From Elgaria multicarinata webbii (lineage: Eukaryota; Chordata; Lepidosauria; Squamata; Anguidae): a stretch of DNA of 64,000 nt. This document shows positions 22,725 through 31,830 of this stretch, piece by piece. Made by a program: the position numbers and the translations under genes. The notes below the pieces were generated by a model. That model searched no databases. It had not been told where the DNA came from and worked only from the letters and a program-made list of their open reading frames with translations. The stretch spans positions 145,808,697 to 145,872,696 of the forward strand of contig NC_086173.1 of NCBI RefSeq assembly GCF_023053635.1, in the 5' to 3' direction. Numbering within the stretch: position 1 is the first letter of the stretch; each line of letters opens with the position of its first letter.

Positions 22725-25700
22725 TTACATTTTTATACCGCCCAATAGCCGAAACTCTCTGGGTGGTTCACAAAAGTTCCCTAACGAGGCTACCACAATG
22801 GCGGTCGAAAGAGAACTGAGGGAATCTGCTAGGAACACGTGTGATGGGATGGTGGGGGAAGGCTCCTACCAAAATTCCTCAGCAATAGAAGTTTCCTGAA
22901 CCAGGGGGTGGGGAGTCCACGCAGGCATGTGTGACCTACAGAGGCCACTGTGGTGGGACCCCAAAGTGTGGGTCCCCGTGGTTCGCTGAGTGGTGGTCAA
23001 AAATTCTCAAGACATAATTTTTCTCTCTTTAGAAAAGGTTTATTACGAGCAGCCTGCAGTGCTGCAAGGTGGCAACCCCCAGAGGACTGCCCACTAACTT
23101 CAGGAAAGGCTAACATATTTATAGGGTCAGTTCCCCTTAGAGACAACAGCAGAACCTTCCTGCCAATCATAATACAGTTTTGCAATACAGTAACCAATGA
23201 TAGACAATTTATTTATGCATGTGCAGAGTGCAAATAGTTCTAAGACTAGGAAAACAATACATAGATGGGTATTAAAATCATTTAAGCAACCAGACCTCCA
23301 TTTGTTTCCTTTTTGCGGTTAGGTTGCTTTGAACATCTCCCACTCCTCCCTCTAACTGCTTCTGTTGAGACACAGTCCTGTGACATGTATTTCAACAAGG
23401 ACCGTTTGTTGTGAAAGTGGTTGCAAGTCTTAATATACATTAGTTACACTGAAAGCATGAATTTTATGATTTATAATGAAAAGGCCAAAGCAGTTTATTT
23501 TCTTATACCTGTGGGCATAGGTAAACAGACCACCTATCTTGATTTCCTCGACACCACGAAGAAGAACCACAAAATGGCTGCCCTTCCCTTCTAAATATAG
23601 TGCTGAAATGAATAAAGCCCAGGGGGAGAGGTTCAAGGGCTGAGATCAGTTTAGACATGGTACTGAAAACAAACTGAACTCTCTCACTGTTAGTCTTTTG
23701 CACCAGGCCTGAGTTGGTGGATCTTAGGGTTCAAGCAAAAAAACAAAAATAAACCCTAGGGCACCTTTCAAATTTCATAAACAATAAACAACAAAAAATA
23801 GCGAAAAAGCAAAACAAACACACAGAAATCCAACTATCTAAACAACAGTTAAAAGCACCAAACGTGAAACAACGTAAGGCCCATAATGTAATCCAGTCAA
23901 ACAAGCAGCAAGAGAAGCCATATAAAGGTATGGAACGTAGGGAAAGCTTCAGCCGTAGTGGGACCTTGAGTAGACATCAAAGAACCCACACAGGCGAGAA
24001 ACCATACAAATGTGTGGAGCGTGGGAAAAGCTTCAGTCGTATGTTCACCCCTACTTTACATCAAAGAACTCACAGAGGTGAAAAACTATTTCTGTGCACG
24101 GAGTGTGGAAAAAGCTTCCGTCACAAGTCTAACCTTTCTCAACATAAATGTATTCACAGAATGCAGACACCACAGAAATGAATTTTAATACTGTTGTTTT
24201 TTATGCTTTTTATTTTTTTTAATTTTGTATATTTGTTTTTAATGTTTACTGTTTTTACCTTTTGTAAACCGCCCAGAGAGCTTTGGCTACGGGGCGGTAT
24301 ATAAATGGAATAAATAAATAAACAACAGAAAATAAACAAACAGAAAAGCTCGAACAACCAAAGACTTGGGCAAAGAGGATGGCACCTAAAAGATAACCAA
24401 GTCAGCACCAGGGGAACCTTATTGAAGGAAGTGGTAGACTACCACAGAAGAAGCACAATCTTCAGTAACCACTTGCTTAACCTCGAGAAGGTAAGGCAGA
24501 GGTGCGGAAGCTCTTTTGGAGAAGTTCTTGGGAGCTGCATTCGGGTGGTGGGCGGAGCTAAGGCAAAAGGGGTGGGGCCGAGAATACCAGCATGTTCTAA
24601 CTGAACGCTTTTACTGTAACTAAGCCGTAGGAGAGGCATTTCAGCTTTTTAGAATGTGCGTGGAGTGTGGGTGGGTGTGCACTGCACAAAAGCCGGAAAA
24701 CCTCCAAAGAGTGTGGGAACGGGTGTGTGGCCATCTGGGGGAACAACAGGGGGATGGATTGGTACCCCCAGAGGGCCAGATCTCACCCCCTGAGCTGAGG
24801 TTTCCTACCTCTGAAGTAGGGGAACCTGGAGAAGGCCCTCCATTAAAGATCTCAACAGTTGGTTTGCTTCATACCTCATTTGAAGGGTTCGAAGAGGTAG
24901 ATTTCCTTACAGTGCAATCCTATATGAGCTGACTCAGAAATACTGTAAGTCCTGCTGAGTTGAATGGGACTTACTTAAGTGGGTACAGGATTATAGTCTT
25001 GCTAGCCTTCTTTTACTTTTTTTTTTTTAAAAAAGTCCAAAGTGGCTAACTATCTAATGCCAATAAATAACAGTATCAAAACAAACTTGACTTTATTTAT
25101 TTATTTATTATTGCATTTTTATACCACCCCATAGCTGAAGCTCTCTGGGTGATTCACATAAGATAGCAGAACTAAAGCAGAACTAAAAGCTTAATAAGAA
25201 CACTGGCTTAAAACAAACAATGGCAAAATATTATTTTATTGTAGGCTGCCCTATAGCGGAAGTTGTTGGTGCAGCTTACAAGCTAAAAGCAAAACAAAAC
25301 AAGAACAAGTTAAAAAAACCACAACTCCATTAACATATCTTTTTAATCTGATTTTAAATTGTTGTTATGGTTTTAAGGTTGACCTTAATGTTTTACTATG
25401 CTTTTATTTGATTAGGGTTTTTATTTTCTGAACGTTTTGTAAACTACCTTGGTTGACTTTGAAAGGTGGCATACAATTACAATAAAGAAAAAGAAAAACA
25501 CAAGAGCTCAGTAACCCTTACAACATCCATATACAGGAGGTCAGCAGCAGAAAGAAGGTAGATTGGGATCTAGTGGTAGATCTATTGGAGTTTTAAGTGC
25601 ATAAGAAGTATGTACTTAAAACTGGATCAGATCGAGGGTCCATCTAGTCCAGCACTGTGTTCACACAGTAGCCAATCAGCTGTCGGCCAGGGACCAACAA

Positions 25701-27716
25701 AGCAGGACACGGTGCAAGAGCACCCTTCCACCCATGTTCCCCAGCAACTGATGCACACAGGCTTACTGCCTCGGATTCTGGAGGTAGCACATAACCATCA
25801 GGGCTAGTAGCCATTGATAGGCTTCTCCTGCAGGAATTTATCCAACCCCTTTTAAAGCCATCCAAATTGGTGGCCATCACTACATCTTGAGGTAGTGAAT
25901 TCTGTAGTTTAACTATGCGCTGTGTGAAGAAGTACTTCCTTTTATCTGTCCTGAATCACCCACCAATCAGCTTCATGGGATGACCCCAGGTTCTAGTATT
26001 TTGAGAGAGGGAGAAAAATGTCTCCTTATCCACATTCTCTACACCATGCATAATTTAGAATACCTCTATCATGTCTCCCCTTAGCCTCCTTTTTTCCAAG
26101 CTAAACAATCCCAGCGGTTGTAACCTTCCCTCATAGGGGAGATGCTCCAGTCCCTTAATGATTTTCGTTGCCCTTTTCTGCACATTTTCCAGCTCTATAG
26201 TATCTTTTTTTTAGGTGTGGTGACCAGAACTATACCCAGGACTGTGGTCGCACCATAATTTGTATAAAGGCAATATAATACTGGACATTTTATTCTCAAT
26301 TCCTTTTCTTATAATGCCTAACATGGAGTTTGCCGCCCTTACAATGGCCGCACAGTGGGTTGACGTTTTCATCGAGCTGTCCACTACAGCCCCAAGATCC
26401 TTCTTGTATGGTCACCGCCAGGTCAGATCCCATCACATTATACTTGACATTGGGGTTTTTTTTGCTCCAACGTGCATCACCTTACACTTGCTTACATTGA
26501 GCCGCATCTGCCATTTGGATGCCCACTCTCCCAGCTTGGAGAGATCCCTTTGGGGCTCTTCACAGTCCCTTTGTGACTCCCAATACTTTAACGACAGCAT
26601 TCTAAAATTTCTAAAAAAAACACACACCCTCTAATATGGCTGGCTCAGTGTTCCTCCTCTGTAAAATAGAAGTATTCTCTGGTTGCTTTCCAGGTAGTTT
26701 TAGTTCACTTCTGCTGGTCAGTTTTAGAATGCTGTGTTGCATAAAACCCAGCATATGGTTCATGGGGAGCAAGAGAAAACTGAATCTGTCCCCCTGAACC
26801 ACCAATTTGTGTCTGACTCTTGATGGTTGTCCTCAGTCAAAAACAAAACAGATCTCCCCAGCCTGAAGTCAGCTGCCTTTGCGGTAGGCTATTCGACCTG
26901 GAACAAAGACTGGAGCGCCAGAGCGCCAAGATCTTTGGGAACACCTCACTCCCCCACCCCTGTAAGGTAGAACAGACATGCCGAGTTCTTACTTATTGCG
27001 TAGATCAGCCTTTACCACCTTGGTTCCACTCCCGAGGTCTCGGACTACAATTCCCATCAGCAACAACCAACTTGCCCGATGGCCGTGGGTGATGGGCCTT
27101 GTAGTCCAAAGCCTCTGGAGGACGCCAGGCTGGGAAAGGCAACAGCAGATGACTAAGCACAGGTTAGCCACCACCCACTTTCCACAGAGGAAGTCTGGGC
27201 GGGGGCTCAGCTGTTTTTCGGCTTCAGAGCGCTCCGCCTAGCGACGGATGAAGCCCGACGGACCTTCCAGGGGCCATCGACGGACGGTGCCCGTACCTTG
27301 TAATCCTGAGCCGCCTCCTCGATGGGAAGCATGGGGTGGGCTTTGTGCGCTCGGGATTCCCGGCAGATGACGCAGACGGGCGTCTCGTCCTGTTCGCAGA
27401 AGAGCTTCAGGGGCTCCTGGTGCTTGTCGCAAAGCCGCTGGCCCGCCAGGGAGGTGGCCGCCTCCAGCCGCAGCCGCTTGGCCACTTCCACCACATTGCC
27501 CAGCTCCCGGTTGGGCCTGAAGCTCCTCTTCCGAGACCAGCGCCTGCACTGGGGGCAGGACGTGTTCTCGTCGTCCGATCGGCCCCAGCACTGGGTGATG
27601 CACGACTGGCAGAAGTTGTGGCCGCAGTCGATGGACACCGGCTCTTTGAAATAGCTCAGGCAGATGGAGCAAGTGATCTCCCTTTGCAGAGTTTCCAGCG
27701 GGCTCTCGGTGGCCAT
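6348..27716 (-). CDS. TRIM E3 ubiquitin ligase, RING-B-box-coiled coil-PRY/SPRY (gene 2, complete, 7 exons)
   Basis: A complete class IV (TRIM39/TRIM27-like) gene, predicted 489 aa. Exons on the minus strand: 27297-27716, 16446-16541, 14362-14592, 11289-11311, 9700-9824, 8811-8867, 6348-6865. Total coding length is 1470 bp, all joins keep frame, and all introns are GT-AG. Domains: RING (Cys16-Cys57), B-box 2 (Cys96-His127), coiled coil (~141-250), linker, and PRY/SPRY (~318-489). Such proteins transfer ubiquitin through the RING, dimerise through the coiled coil, and recognise targets with B30.2. The gene is stretched mainly by a 10.7-kb first intron full of repeats. No break is seen. The exact orthologue cannot be named from sequence reading alone, so no symbol is given. 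Confidence 0.88.
6925..7120 (+). mobile_element. tRNA-derived SINE, family 1
   Basis: The head has a Pol III box A (TAGCTCCATGGTAGAAC) and box B (GGTTCAATCCC). The body ends ...CAGTACAAGGCAGCTTCC. It lies in the last intron of gene 2, antisense to the gene. Other copies are at 7655-7830 (-), 35450-35605 (+) and 61775-61945 (+). Confidence 0.75.
7347..7556 (+). mobile_element. tRNA-derived SINE, family 2
   Basis: The head is GCCAGTGTGGTGGAGTGGTT with box B-like GGTTCAAATCC, then AGGGTTGTTGTGAGGATAAA, and an AATTATAAATATG tail. Other copies are at 29165-29300 (-), 45935-46139 (-), 50457-50625 (+) and 51810-52352 (-, interrupted). Confidence 0.7.
7655..7830 (-). mobile_element. tRNA-derived SINE, family 1 (minus)
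   Basis: The reverse complement carries CATGCAGAAGGCGCCAGGTT and GATACTGGGCTAG, the diagnostic blocks of family 1. The copy is diverged. Confidence 0.6.
7921..8158 (-). mobile_element. CR1-type LINE 3' end (minus)
   Basis: The minus strand reads as the end of the CR1-like reverse transcriptase (FKGDW.. then SMATSPDD) followed by the 3' untranslated signature with VAGEPGQAG coding resemblance. It matches the 3' part of the longer copy at 25600-26600. Confidence 0.65.
8159..8810. other. Intron 6 sequence of gene 2
   Basis: This is AT-rich at the start (degenerate LINE-tail-like sequence to about 8265) and otherwise shows no recognisable element or exon. Confidence 0.4.
8811..8867 (-). CDS. 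Gene 2 exon 6 (57 bp linker exon)
   Basis: Acceptor CTCTAG and donor GTGAGT flank 57 bp in phase 1-1, encoding [19 protein letters not shown]. It joins the coiled-coil linker to PRY. Its sequence is not conserved with gene 3 exon 6, so this small exon is the least certain part of the model. Skipping it would keep the frame. Confidence 0.7.
9700..9824 (-). CDS. Gene 2 exon 5 (125 bp linker)
   Basis: It encodes [20 protein letters not shown] and [19 protein letters not shown]. The acceptor is TTGTAG (ends 9825) and the donor is GTAACC. The join with exon 4 makes SRCKDG, the usual SRC junction of TRIM linkers. An alternative AG 7 bp downstream would break the frame. Confidence 0.85.
9850..9990 (+). 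mobile_element. L2/CR1-group LINE fragment, RT C-terminus
   Basis: The plus strand reads [20 protein letters not shown] then FRRQVKT, the C-terminal signature of this LINE group. The same block recurs at 13900-14080, 36600-36990 (-) and 40440-41172. Confidence 0.65.
10630..10796. mobile_element. Palindromic MITE (CTACAACTCCCATCAT family) split by a LINE tail
   Basis: The left arm runs GGCAACGTGGTGCCCTCC through ACAATTCCCATAATCCCC. The LINE 3' signature with an (AAAT)n tail (about 10706-10772) is inserted, and the end is AGACATCTGGAGGGCAC. Confidence 0.6.
11289..11311 (-). CDS. Gene 2 exon 4 (23 bp)
   Basis: A 23-bp micro-exon encoding DIRTILS plus two bases, between acceptor TTCCACAG and donor GTAAGT. 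The size and the DIR(S/T)xLSR peptide are hallmarks of this TRIM class. Confidence 0.9.
12031..13860. mobile_element. DIRS-type (tyrosine-recombinase) retroelement remnant, rearranged
   Basis: A fossil in intron 3 of gene 2. It holds a tyrosine-recombinase region on the plus strand (about 12031-12888, family signature HSTR and a late Tyr) and a gag-like region on the minus strand (about 13218-13832), converging on terminal-repeat sequence. A near-perfect inverted repeat of about 55 bp lies at 12890-12946 and 13800-13860, matching internal sequence of the second copy. Reverse transcriptase and RNase H are absent, so the copy is broken and incomplete. Moderate age is suggested because its remaining regions are still open. 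Confidence 0.75.
13900..14080 (+). mobile_element. L2/CR1-group LINE fragment, RT C-terminus
   Basis: Nearly the same block as 9850-9990: AGGAGGGACTTCTCTGCTGT through the GATGCCAGGTGAAGAC region. Confidence 0.6.
14362..14592 (-). CDS. Gene 2 exon 3: coiled coil (231 bp)
   Basis: 77 codons in phase 0 (acceptor TTGTTACAG, donor GTGAGA), heptad-rich: [40 protein letters not shown], ending SEFLQ. This is the central dimerisation helix. Its size equals the equivalent exon in genes 3 and 4. Confidence 0.93.
15042..15101. repeat. (AAT)n microsatellite
   Basis: About twenty AAT units in intron 2 of gene 2, beside other AT-rich repeats. Confidence 0.9.
15935..16081. mobile_element. Palindromic MITE (TTTCTACACC family)
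   Basis: AGGCCATTTCTACACCTGCC at the left and TTAGGTGTAGAAAGGGCCT at the right are inverted. GGGATCATCCCAGGATCATC and its partial inverse fill the middle. Confidence 0.65.
16087..16212. mobile_element. Palindromic MITE (CTACAACTCCCATCAT family)
   Basis: Left arm CTCCAGGCATGTTGGAACAC then AACTCCCATCAT; right arm ATAATGAGAGTTAAAGTCC and ATCTGGAGGATGCCAGG. Confidence 0.6.
16302..16331. repeat. (ATG)n microsatellite
   Basis: About ten ATG/GAT units close to exon 2 of gene 2. Confidence 0.85.
16446..16541 (-). CDS. Gene 2 exon 2: coiled-coil start (96 bp)
   Basis: 32 codons between acceptor GTATTCAG and donor [26 protein letters not shown] onward, highly charged and helical. The 96-bp size is diagnostic for TRIM exon 2. 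Confidence 0.93.
16635..16718. mobile_element. Small palindromic repeat (TGCAATCCTAT family)
   Basis: Begins CAACCAAATCCTATGCATGA with CTCAGAAGT inside and ends AAGTGTGCACAAGATCTTAGCC. Diverged. Confidence 0.45.
17935..18045 (+). mobile_element. CR1-type LINE tail inserted in the DIRS copy
   Basis: Carries GGGGGGGTTGGACTTGATGG, then CCCCTTCCAACTCT and ATTCTATGA, the classic CR1 3' end. It interrupts the 3' part of the DIRS element. Confidence 0.65.
22686..22790 (-). mobile_element. LINE 3' tail, (ATTT)n then CR1/L2-group signature
   Basis: TTATTTATTTATTTATTTAT followed by TTTTATACCGCCCAATAGCC and GGTGGTTCACAAAA: the common LINE tail in reverse, next to the right end of the DIRS copy. Confidence 0.65.
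23864..24181 (+). pseudogene. Decayed C2H2 zinc-finger fragment
   Basis: About three tandem fingers with intact [14 protein letters not shown] linkers ([26 protein letters not shown]) in one open frame. The first finger has lost its two cysteines (KGMERRESF in place of KCxECGKSF). In the second, the second cysteine is Arg (CVERGKSF). The third ([20 protein letters not shown]) has its Cys pair and first His. No KRAB domain or upstream exon is seen. It lies in the first intron of gene 2 on the opposite strand and ends beside a LINE tail. It is probably a duplicated or retroposed end of a host zinc-finger gene, not functional as it stands. Confidence 0.75.
24195..24326 (+). mobile_element. LINE 3'-end fragment with (AAAT)n tail
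   Basis: TTTGTATATTTGTTTTTAAT, then TGTAAACCGCCCAGAGAGC and an AATAAATAAATAAA tail. Confidence 0.65.
24907..25000. mobile_element. Small palindromic repeat (TGCAATCCTAT family)
   Basis: Starts TTACAGTGCAATCCTATATG and ends GGGTACAGGATTATAGTC, with TGAATGGGACTTACTTAAGT inside. Confidence 0.6.
25600..26600 (-). mobile_element. CR1-type LINE, 3' ~1 kb (minus)
   Basis: The longest LINE piece in the window. The minus strand contains the reverse-transcriptase block [20 protein letters not shown] near 26450-26560 and the C-terminal block [12 protein letters not shown] near 25850-25880, then the 3' region with CATTGATAGGCTTCTCC. It is broken by frameshifts and lacks all 5' parts. It lies in the first intron of gene 2. 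Confidence 0.8.
27005..27141. mobile_element. Palindromic MITE (CTACAACTCCCATCAT family)
   Basis: Left arm CTCGGACTACAATTCCCATC; right arm GATGGGCCTTGTAGTCC, then CTCTGGAGGACGCCAGGC. It sits just downstream of exon 1 of gene 2. Confidence 0.65.
27297..27716 (-). CDS. Gene 2 exon 1: RING and B-box
   Basis: 140 codons from ATG at 27716 to AAG followed by GTACGG. RING ligands are Cys16, Cys19, Cys31, His33, Cys36, Cys39, Cys54, Cys57; B-box ligands are Cys96, His99, Cys107, Asp110, Cys115, Cys118, His124, His127. It ends [10 protein letters not shown]. The exon is GC- and CpG-rich. Confidence 0.94.
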
Positions 27717-27786
27717 GACGGCGAGCAGAGGCGAGGGCTGGTGTGTTGCAGCTGCCCCGCACCGCGTGGTTTCCTGCGCGAGCCCG

Positions 27787-27791
27787 ATTGG
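27787..27791 (-). promoter_or_regulatory. CCAAT box of gene 2
   Basis: CCAAT (context CAGCCAATCGGGC, minus strand) lies 71 bp upstream of the ATG in a CpG-rich stretch that continues to about 27900. There is no TATA box nearby. Confidence 0.6.
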
Positions 27792-27899
27792 CTGCCTGGG
27801 AGAAAGCGGGTGGGCGAGGCGCTACCAAAACACTGCTCAGGCGAAGCAGCGGGGGCGGGATCTAAGAGTTCCCGCTAGATCTCTCCGCGGGATTTGCGG

Positions 27900-29160
27900 T
27901 CGGTCGGAAAGGATTTCTGACTTCCGATCTTTAAGCAACAAAACGACTCTCTTCCTAGCCTTTCCCACCCCAAATTATACGGCTGAAATATACTCCGGAT
28001 GAACCGGAGTGGTGTGTTTGAGGTTGTGTTTGTTTTGTTTTTTGCATTGAAGGACTGCGAGCTCAGTTCATTTCAGGTATTCAAAATAAACTCCTGGGCT
28101 CAGAAGCCTTCAATGCTAACTGAATGTCTCTTGCTCCTGGCAGATCTCAGGATTCTAGTAAAACACAAATAGATCCTGCAAGGCTGAAGTCTGCCTATCT
28201 CTGGACTGGAAAAAAATCTCACGCAGGGGACCTTAATTTCCCAAGGAGATCCTAGGCATGTGTTGATCCGTTGCGCATCCGACTGGGTGTGGCGGAGGTC
28301 GTAGGTCGTGAGGCTTCGAATAACAACACAGTTTTGTGGCACCTTGAACAGATGTATTGATGCTTAAACATACATGAATTAAAATCCGCTTTGTCAGGTA
28401 TATGAAGAGTTATTGCCTGATATTTAGGTGCTTTTTATTGAATGCATTTTTAGCCACCTTTCAAGATTGTGGAGTCTTTCCCAGATGGCTTATGATATAA
28501 AACATACAATTCCATATCAATAGAACAAGTTCATAAAATCATAAATCAATTTGAATTTTTTTTTTTAAATTAAGAAACAACTAGTTCAAATAAGCCAAAT
28601 CCAAAGCTGATCCTCAGTTGGTGGATCTGTCTACCCAACTTAGCATGTTTGTTCAGGAATAAGTCCCAATGAGTTCAATGGGACTTATTAAGGCTGCATC
28701 GTATTGCAGTGGTATTGTGGAACTAGAGCCTACGTGTTCAGATGGTATCAGTAGCACATCAGCATGACCAGAGGGATCATTGGCTACACTGTGCTAAAAA
28801 TGTCAACCGCATGATTGGGTTAAAAGAACAGTATTCTTAAAGAGAATACTACCAATCAAAATGTTGTTGAGAAAACAGTTCATTTCAGTTCTAAGGGAAT
28901 TTTTTCTCATTTTTGCTGGGCATAGAAGTCATACTGATATACAGGGAGCTGCATTTTAAAACTGGGAAATAATGAATCAATTGTCTGCTTGGACCTTTGC
29001 TTTGCTTCTTTTCCCCCTTCAGAAGCATATTGGTGATTGAGGAATGGAAGCACGTGTGGGTGTCAGCCAATGAACAGCCAACTCCAACTTGGCACCCTCC
29101 AGATATATATTTTTTTAAAAAATACACACCACCATTTTACCTTTCAGAAGGAATCCAAGT
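27900..29160. other. Spacer upstream of gene 2
   Basis: No exon was recognised. A degenerate TGCAATCCTAT-type palindrome is possible near 28617-28715 (GTCCCAATGAGTTCAATGGG). The rest is unassigned. Confidence 0.4.
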
Positions 29161-29164
29161 AAGA

Positions 29165-29300
29165 TTACATGATCCTCCTCCTCTCCATTTTATCCTCACA
29201 ACAACCCTTTGAGGTAGATTAGGCTAACAGTGACTGGCTCGAAGTCACCCAGTGAGCTTCATGGTTGAATGGGGACTAGAACCCGCATCTTATGTTCTTA
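29165..29300 (-). mobile_element. tRNA-derived SINE, family 2 (minus, 3' part)
   Basis: CATTTTATCCTCACAACAAC then TGAGGTAGATTAGG and GGGGACTAGAACCCGCATC: the reverse of the family 2 body. A CR1 tail follows at 29300-29390. Confidence 0.6.
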
Positions 29301-29390
29301 TAACAGCTGGTTGGCCACAGTGTGAACAGAGTGCTGGACTAGATGGACTTTTGGTCCGATCCAGCAGGGCTCTTCTTACGTTATCTGAAA
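29300..29390 (+). mobile_element. CR1-type LINE 3' tail
   Basis: GAACAGAGTGCTGGACTAGA then GGTCCGATCCAGCAGGGC and TCTTCTTACGTT. It matches the tails at 34520-34746 and 35204-35385. Confidence 0.65.
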
Positions 29391-31080
29391 TAAGCTAACG
29401 TTTGTTTAAATTTCTGACAAAAAATACAGACATCCCAAAGAAACAAGCCTCTAATAAAATAAGTAAAATATTTTTACTTTCCACATGTTTTAAGGCAGGG
29501 ACGCATGACCTGCAGCTGCTCTCTGTTTAGCCCATGGGTGCTCTGCCCATTTCCCCCTGCAGCCCAGCTGATCAGCTGTGGGAGAAAAGTCTGCTGTTCT
29601 GGTGCAGGTATTATCTTGATCAGGGAGAAGGAGGTTTTAGCCTCTCCCAGAAATATTGAGGATCACTCCTTTGGTTGGTCTTGAATCCTTGTGCTCGGAG
29701 GACAGTGTGTGGTCCCTGCAGGTGTCCTGCTGTGGGAACAAGGTGGGTGCTAAGGTGCATTGGCTCCAAAGCTGGTGGTGATTAAGAGTGTGAACCATTT
29801 AAACTTCTACCTGGAAGTCTGGCTGTGATATCAGGGCTGACAGACAGGGGGCACTGTAGTATCACCTTGTGTGAGCGCTGGGGCATGGCTCTATCATAGT
29901 GGCTCCCTCGAAGTATGGGTGGCATATGGGCATTGTTGCAAGCACGGTCCTTGATTGGTTGCCATGCACAATGCCTCCAGGGATATTGCGAACGTGTCCG
30001 CCATTTTTATTTTTCTGTGATGCTTGTTTTCCCCTTCCCAGCAGAGCACATATTGAATAAGGCAGATTCGTTGGGCCTCTTCAGCTGGCTGACTATTTAA
30101 ATAACCTATCGGTGGCTCCTTGCTTTCTCCAAGGCCAGATGCAATGTTTATTCTATTGAATTACTTTGGGGCAGATATGCTGGTGTCCCTTATCAGGAAT
30201 GACGGTGCCCCTGTAGGAATATGGAAGTTGGATGGAACATATCCTTCTGTCCATAGGCATGCGCAGCACATTTCATTAAGTGGTTCGGCCAAGGATTTTT
30301 TTTTTAAGGTAAACATTGATTGAACATACAGTAATAAAGGACTTTTTTCCCCCATTCATCAAACAAACGAAATAAATGAAAACTGAAGTAAACTGTATTT
30401 TTTTAATTAACAAGTAATCTGTACTTTAAAAATACACATTTTAAAACAGAGACTCTGAATACTATTTTTTTGCTATAAAATTTCTCCACCACCCCCTGCA
30501 TTGTAAAGCACAAAAAGGCACCTATCCTAAACACACTTACTGGGGATCTGGTGTATTGCTATGCTATGGTCCCATTTTCCCTTTCTGCATTGGAAATTGT
30601 GGGAAGGCGATAGGGGGGTGATCTAACAGCTGGTGCTGGAGATTAGGTTGGAAAACTGCCAAGAATAAGTTTAGGCATGAGGGGTTTGAAGGGGGATACA
30701 GTTATGAGGGCCTCCACTTCACACACCCCAAACTTTAGTTACCTCCACTTCACACACCCCAAACTTTAGTTACCTAACTGGTGGGGCGGAAAGTGAGGTC
30801 ACTGAAGGCAAGAACTGAGGGAGTCACCCCTCCTCCCAGAAATTTCACCAGAATAACACAGAGAAAGCAGTTTGTGGCAGAGCCTACTTATTGAAAGCAA
30901 TGGGAGAGGAAGCAACCCATTTCACAATAGGCAAACTGAGGCAGTAGGCAAGTAAGAGTCAATGTAAGTGAGACAGTTTGGATTACATACAATCACAAGT
31001 GTGTGTGTTTTAACTGTGTTCCAACGAACAGGAGGAATTTAGCGAGGTCTGTGTGTTAACTTGCACTACAAAAAGGAAAG
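29391..31080. other. Spacer, little recognised
   Basis: A 31-bp unit is tandemly duplicated at 30711-30772 (CCTCCACTTCACACACCCCA...). Otherwise no gene or element was identified. Confidence 0.45.
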
Positions 31081-31084
31081 AATT

Positions 31085-31152
31085 AAATTTTTGTGAACCG
31101 CCCAGAGAGCTTCAGCTATTGGGCGGTATAAAAATGTAATAAATAAATAAAA
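31085..31152 (+). mobile_element. LINE 3'-end fragment with (AAAT)n tail
   Basis: TTGTGAACCGCCCAGAGAGC through GGGCGGTATAAAAATG and the AATAAATAAATAAA tail. Confidence 0.65.
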
Positions 31153-31275
31153 AGAAAGGTTTTTCTAAAAACCACATGTTCACAATATGACTGAGATGCT
31201 TTACAAAGCAAAACAAAATTTCCTATTTCCTCCATTTTAGAGAGACCAAGTTCCTACATTAAATAGTTTTTATTC

Positions 31276-31276
31276 C

Positions 31277-31332
<56 letters not shown>
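31276..31332. repeat. Compound (GT)n(GA)n microsatellite
   Basis: About ten GT units run directly into about seventeen GA units. Confidence 0.9.
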
Positions 31333-31333
<1 letters not shown>

Positions 31334-31539
31334 CGCAGCAGAAAACAGCCAAGAGAGATACCGATCTCCAGGAGGGAAGGGGGGAGATTTAATGATAGCA
31401 AAGCCCTGCAGCCCCGAACGCCAGAGGCTGTGCCGGAACTCAACCTCAAGTTGCTCACGGCGCGGGCGAGGCAAACATGGCAGCGGCGGATTAGGGTGTT
31501 CAGCTGAACCCCTTGAACCTGTTGTCTGCATGCCAATGC

Positions 31540-31830
31540 CTCTGTCCTGTAGCTTTTATAATCAGGCCCATCATCTAATGATCACCCCATTGTTGAGTAA
31601 ACTGTCCAGAAGTTCAAACAAATTTTATGTTAAGCTTCTGTTGGAAGAGAAGTCCTCAAAAGTAACTTTGGCTGTTGCTAAATTTCTCACAGTGGCGGCC
31701 AGGATTAGAGCTCTCTGTGTATTAGACGAAAGTTGACAACAGCTCTAACTGTCTGATGTTTCATGTTTGATTCTTGTTTTTTCATGGATCTATGGATCAC
31801 AATAAAGATGTATGGTATGGTAATAAGGCA
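31540..31830 (+). mobile_element. Possible LINE 3' end (family unknown)
   Basis: An open frame with KFYVKLLLEEKSSKVTLAVA is followed by a short 3' region ending AATAAAGATGTATGGTATGG, a tail type seen in non-LTR elements. This is an inference. Confidence 0.35.

Larger units (their letters stand above)
17143..22945 (-). mobile_element. DIRS-type (tyrosine-recombinase) retroelement, broken copy
   Basis: A fossil in the first intron of gene 2, in the same orientation as the gene. Inverted terminal repeats lie at about 17143-17400 and 22830-22945 (shared blocks near TATAGCTGAGGAATTTTAG). Parts from 5' to 3' on the minus strand: gag-like region (about 20441-22531), reverse transcriptase (about 19661-20400, signature YIDDWLL), RNase H-like region (about 19029-19613), and the start of a tyrosine recombinase (about 18466-18915). 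A CR1-type tail and AT-rich DNA (about 17400-18045) are inserted near the 3' end. The copy is broken, with several breaks in the pol part, while gag is still one long frame, suggesting a fairly recent origin. The element as a whole is judged dead. Confidence 0.8.

Noticed and set aside
27238-27878. Long overlapping frames on both strands over gene 2 exon 1
   Set aside because: They are shifted-frame or antisense readings of a GC-rich exon; none has RING or B-box residues in order.
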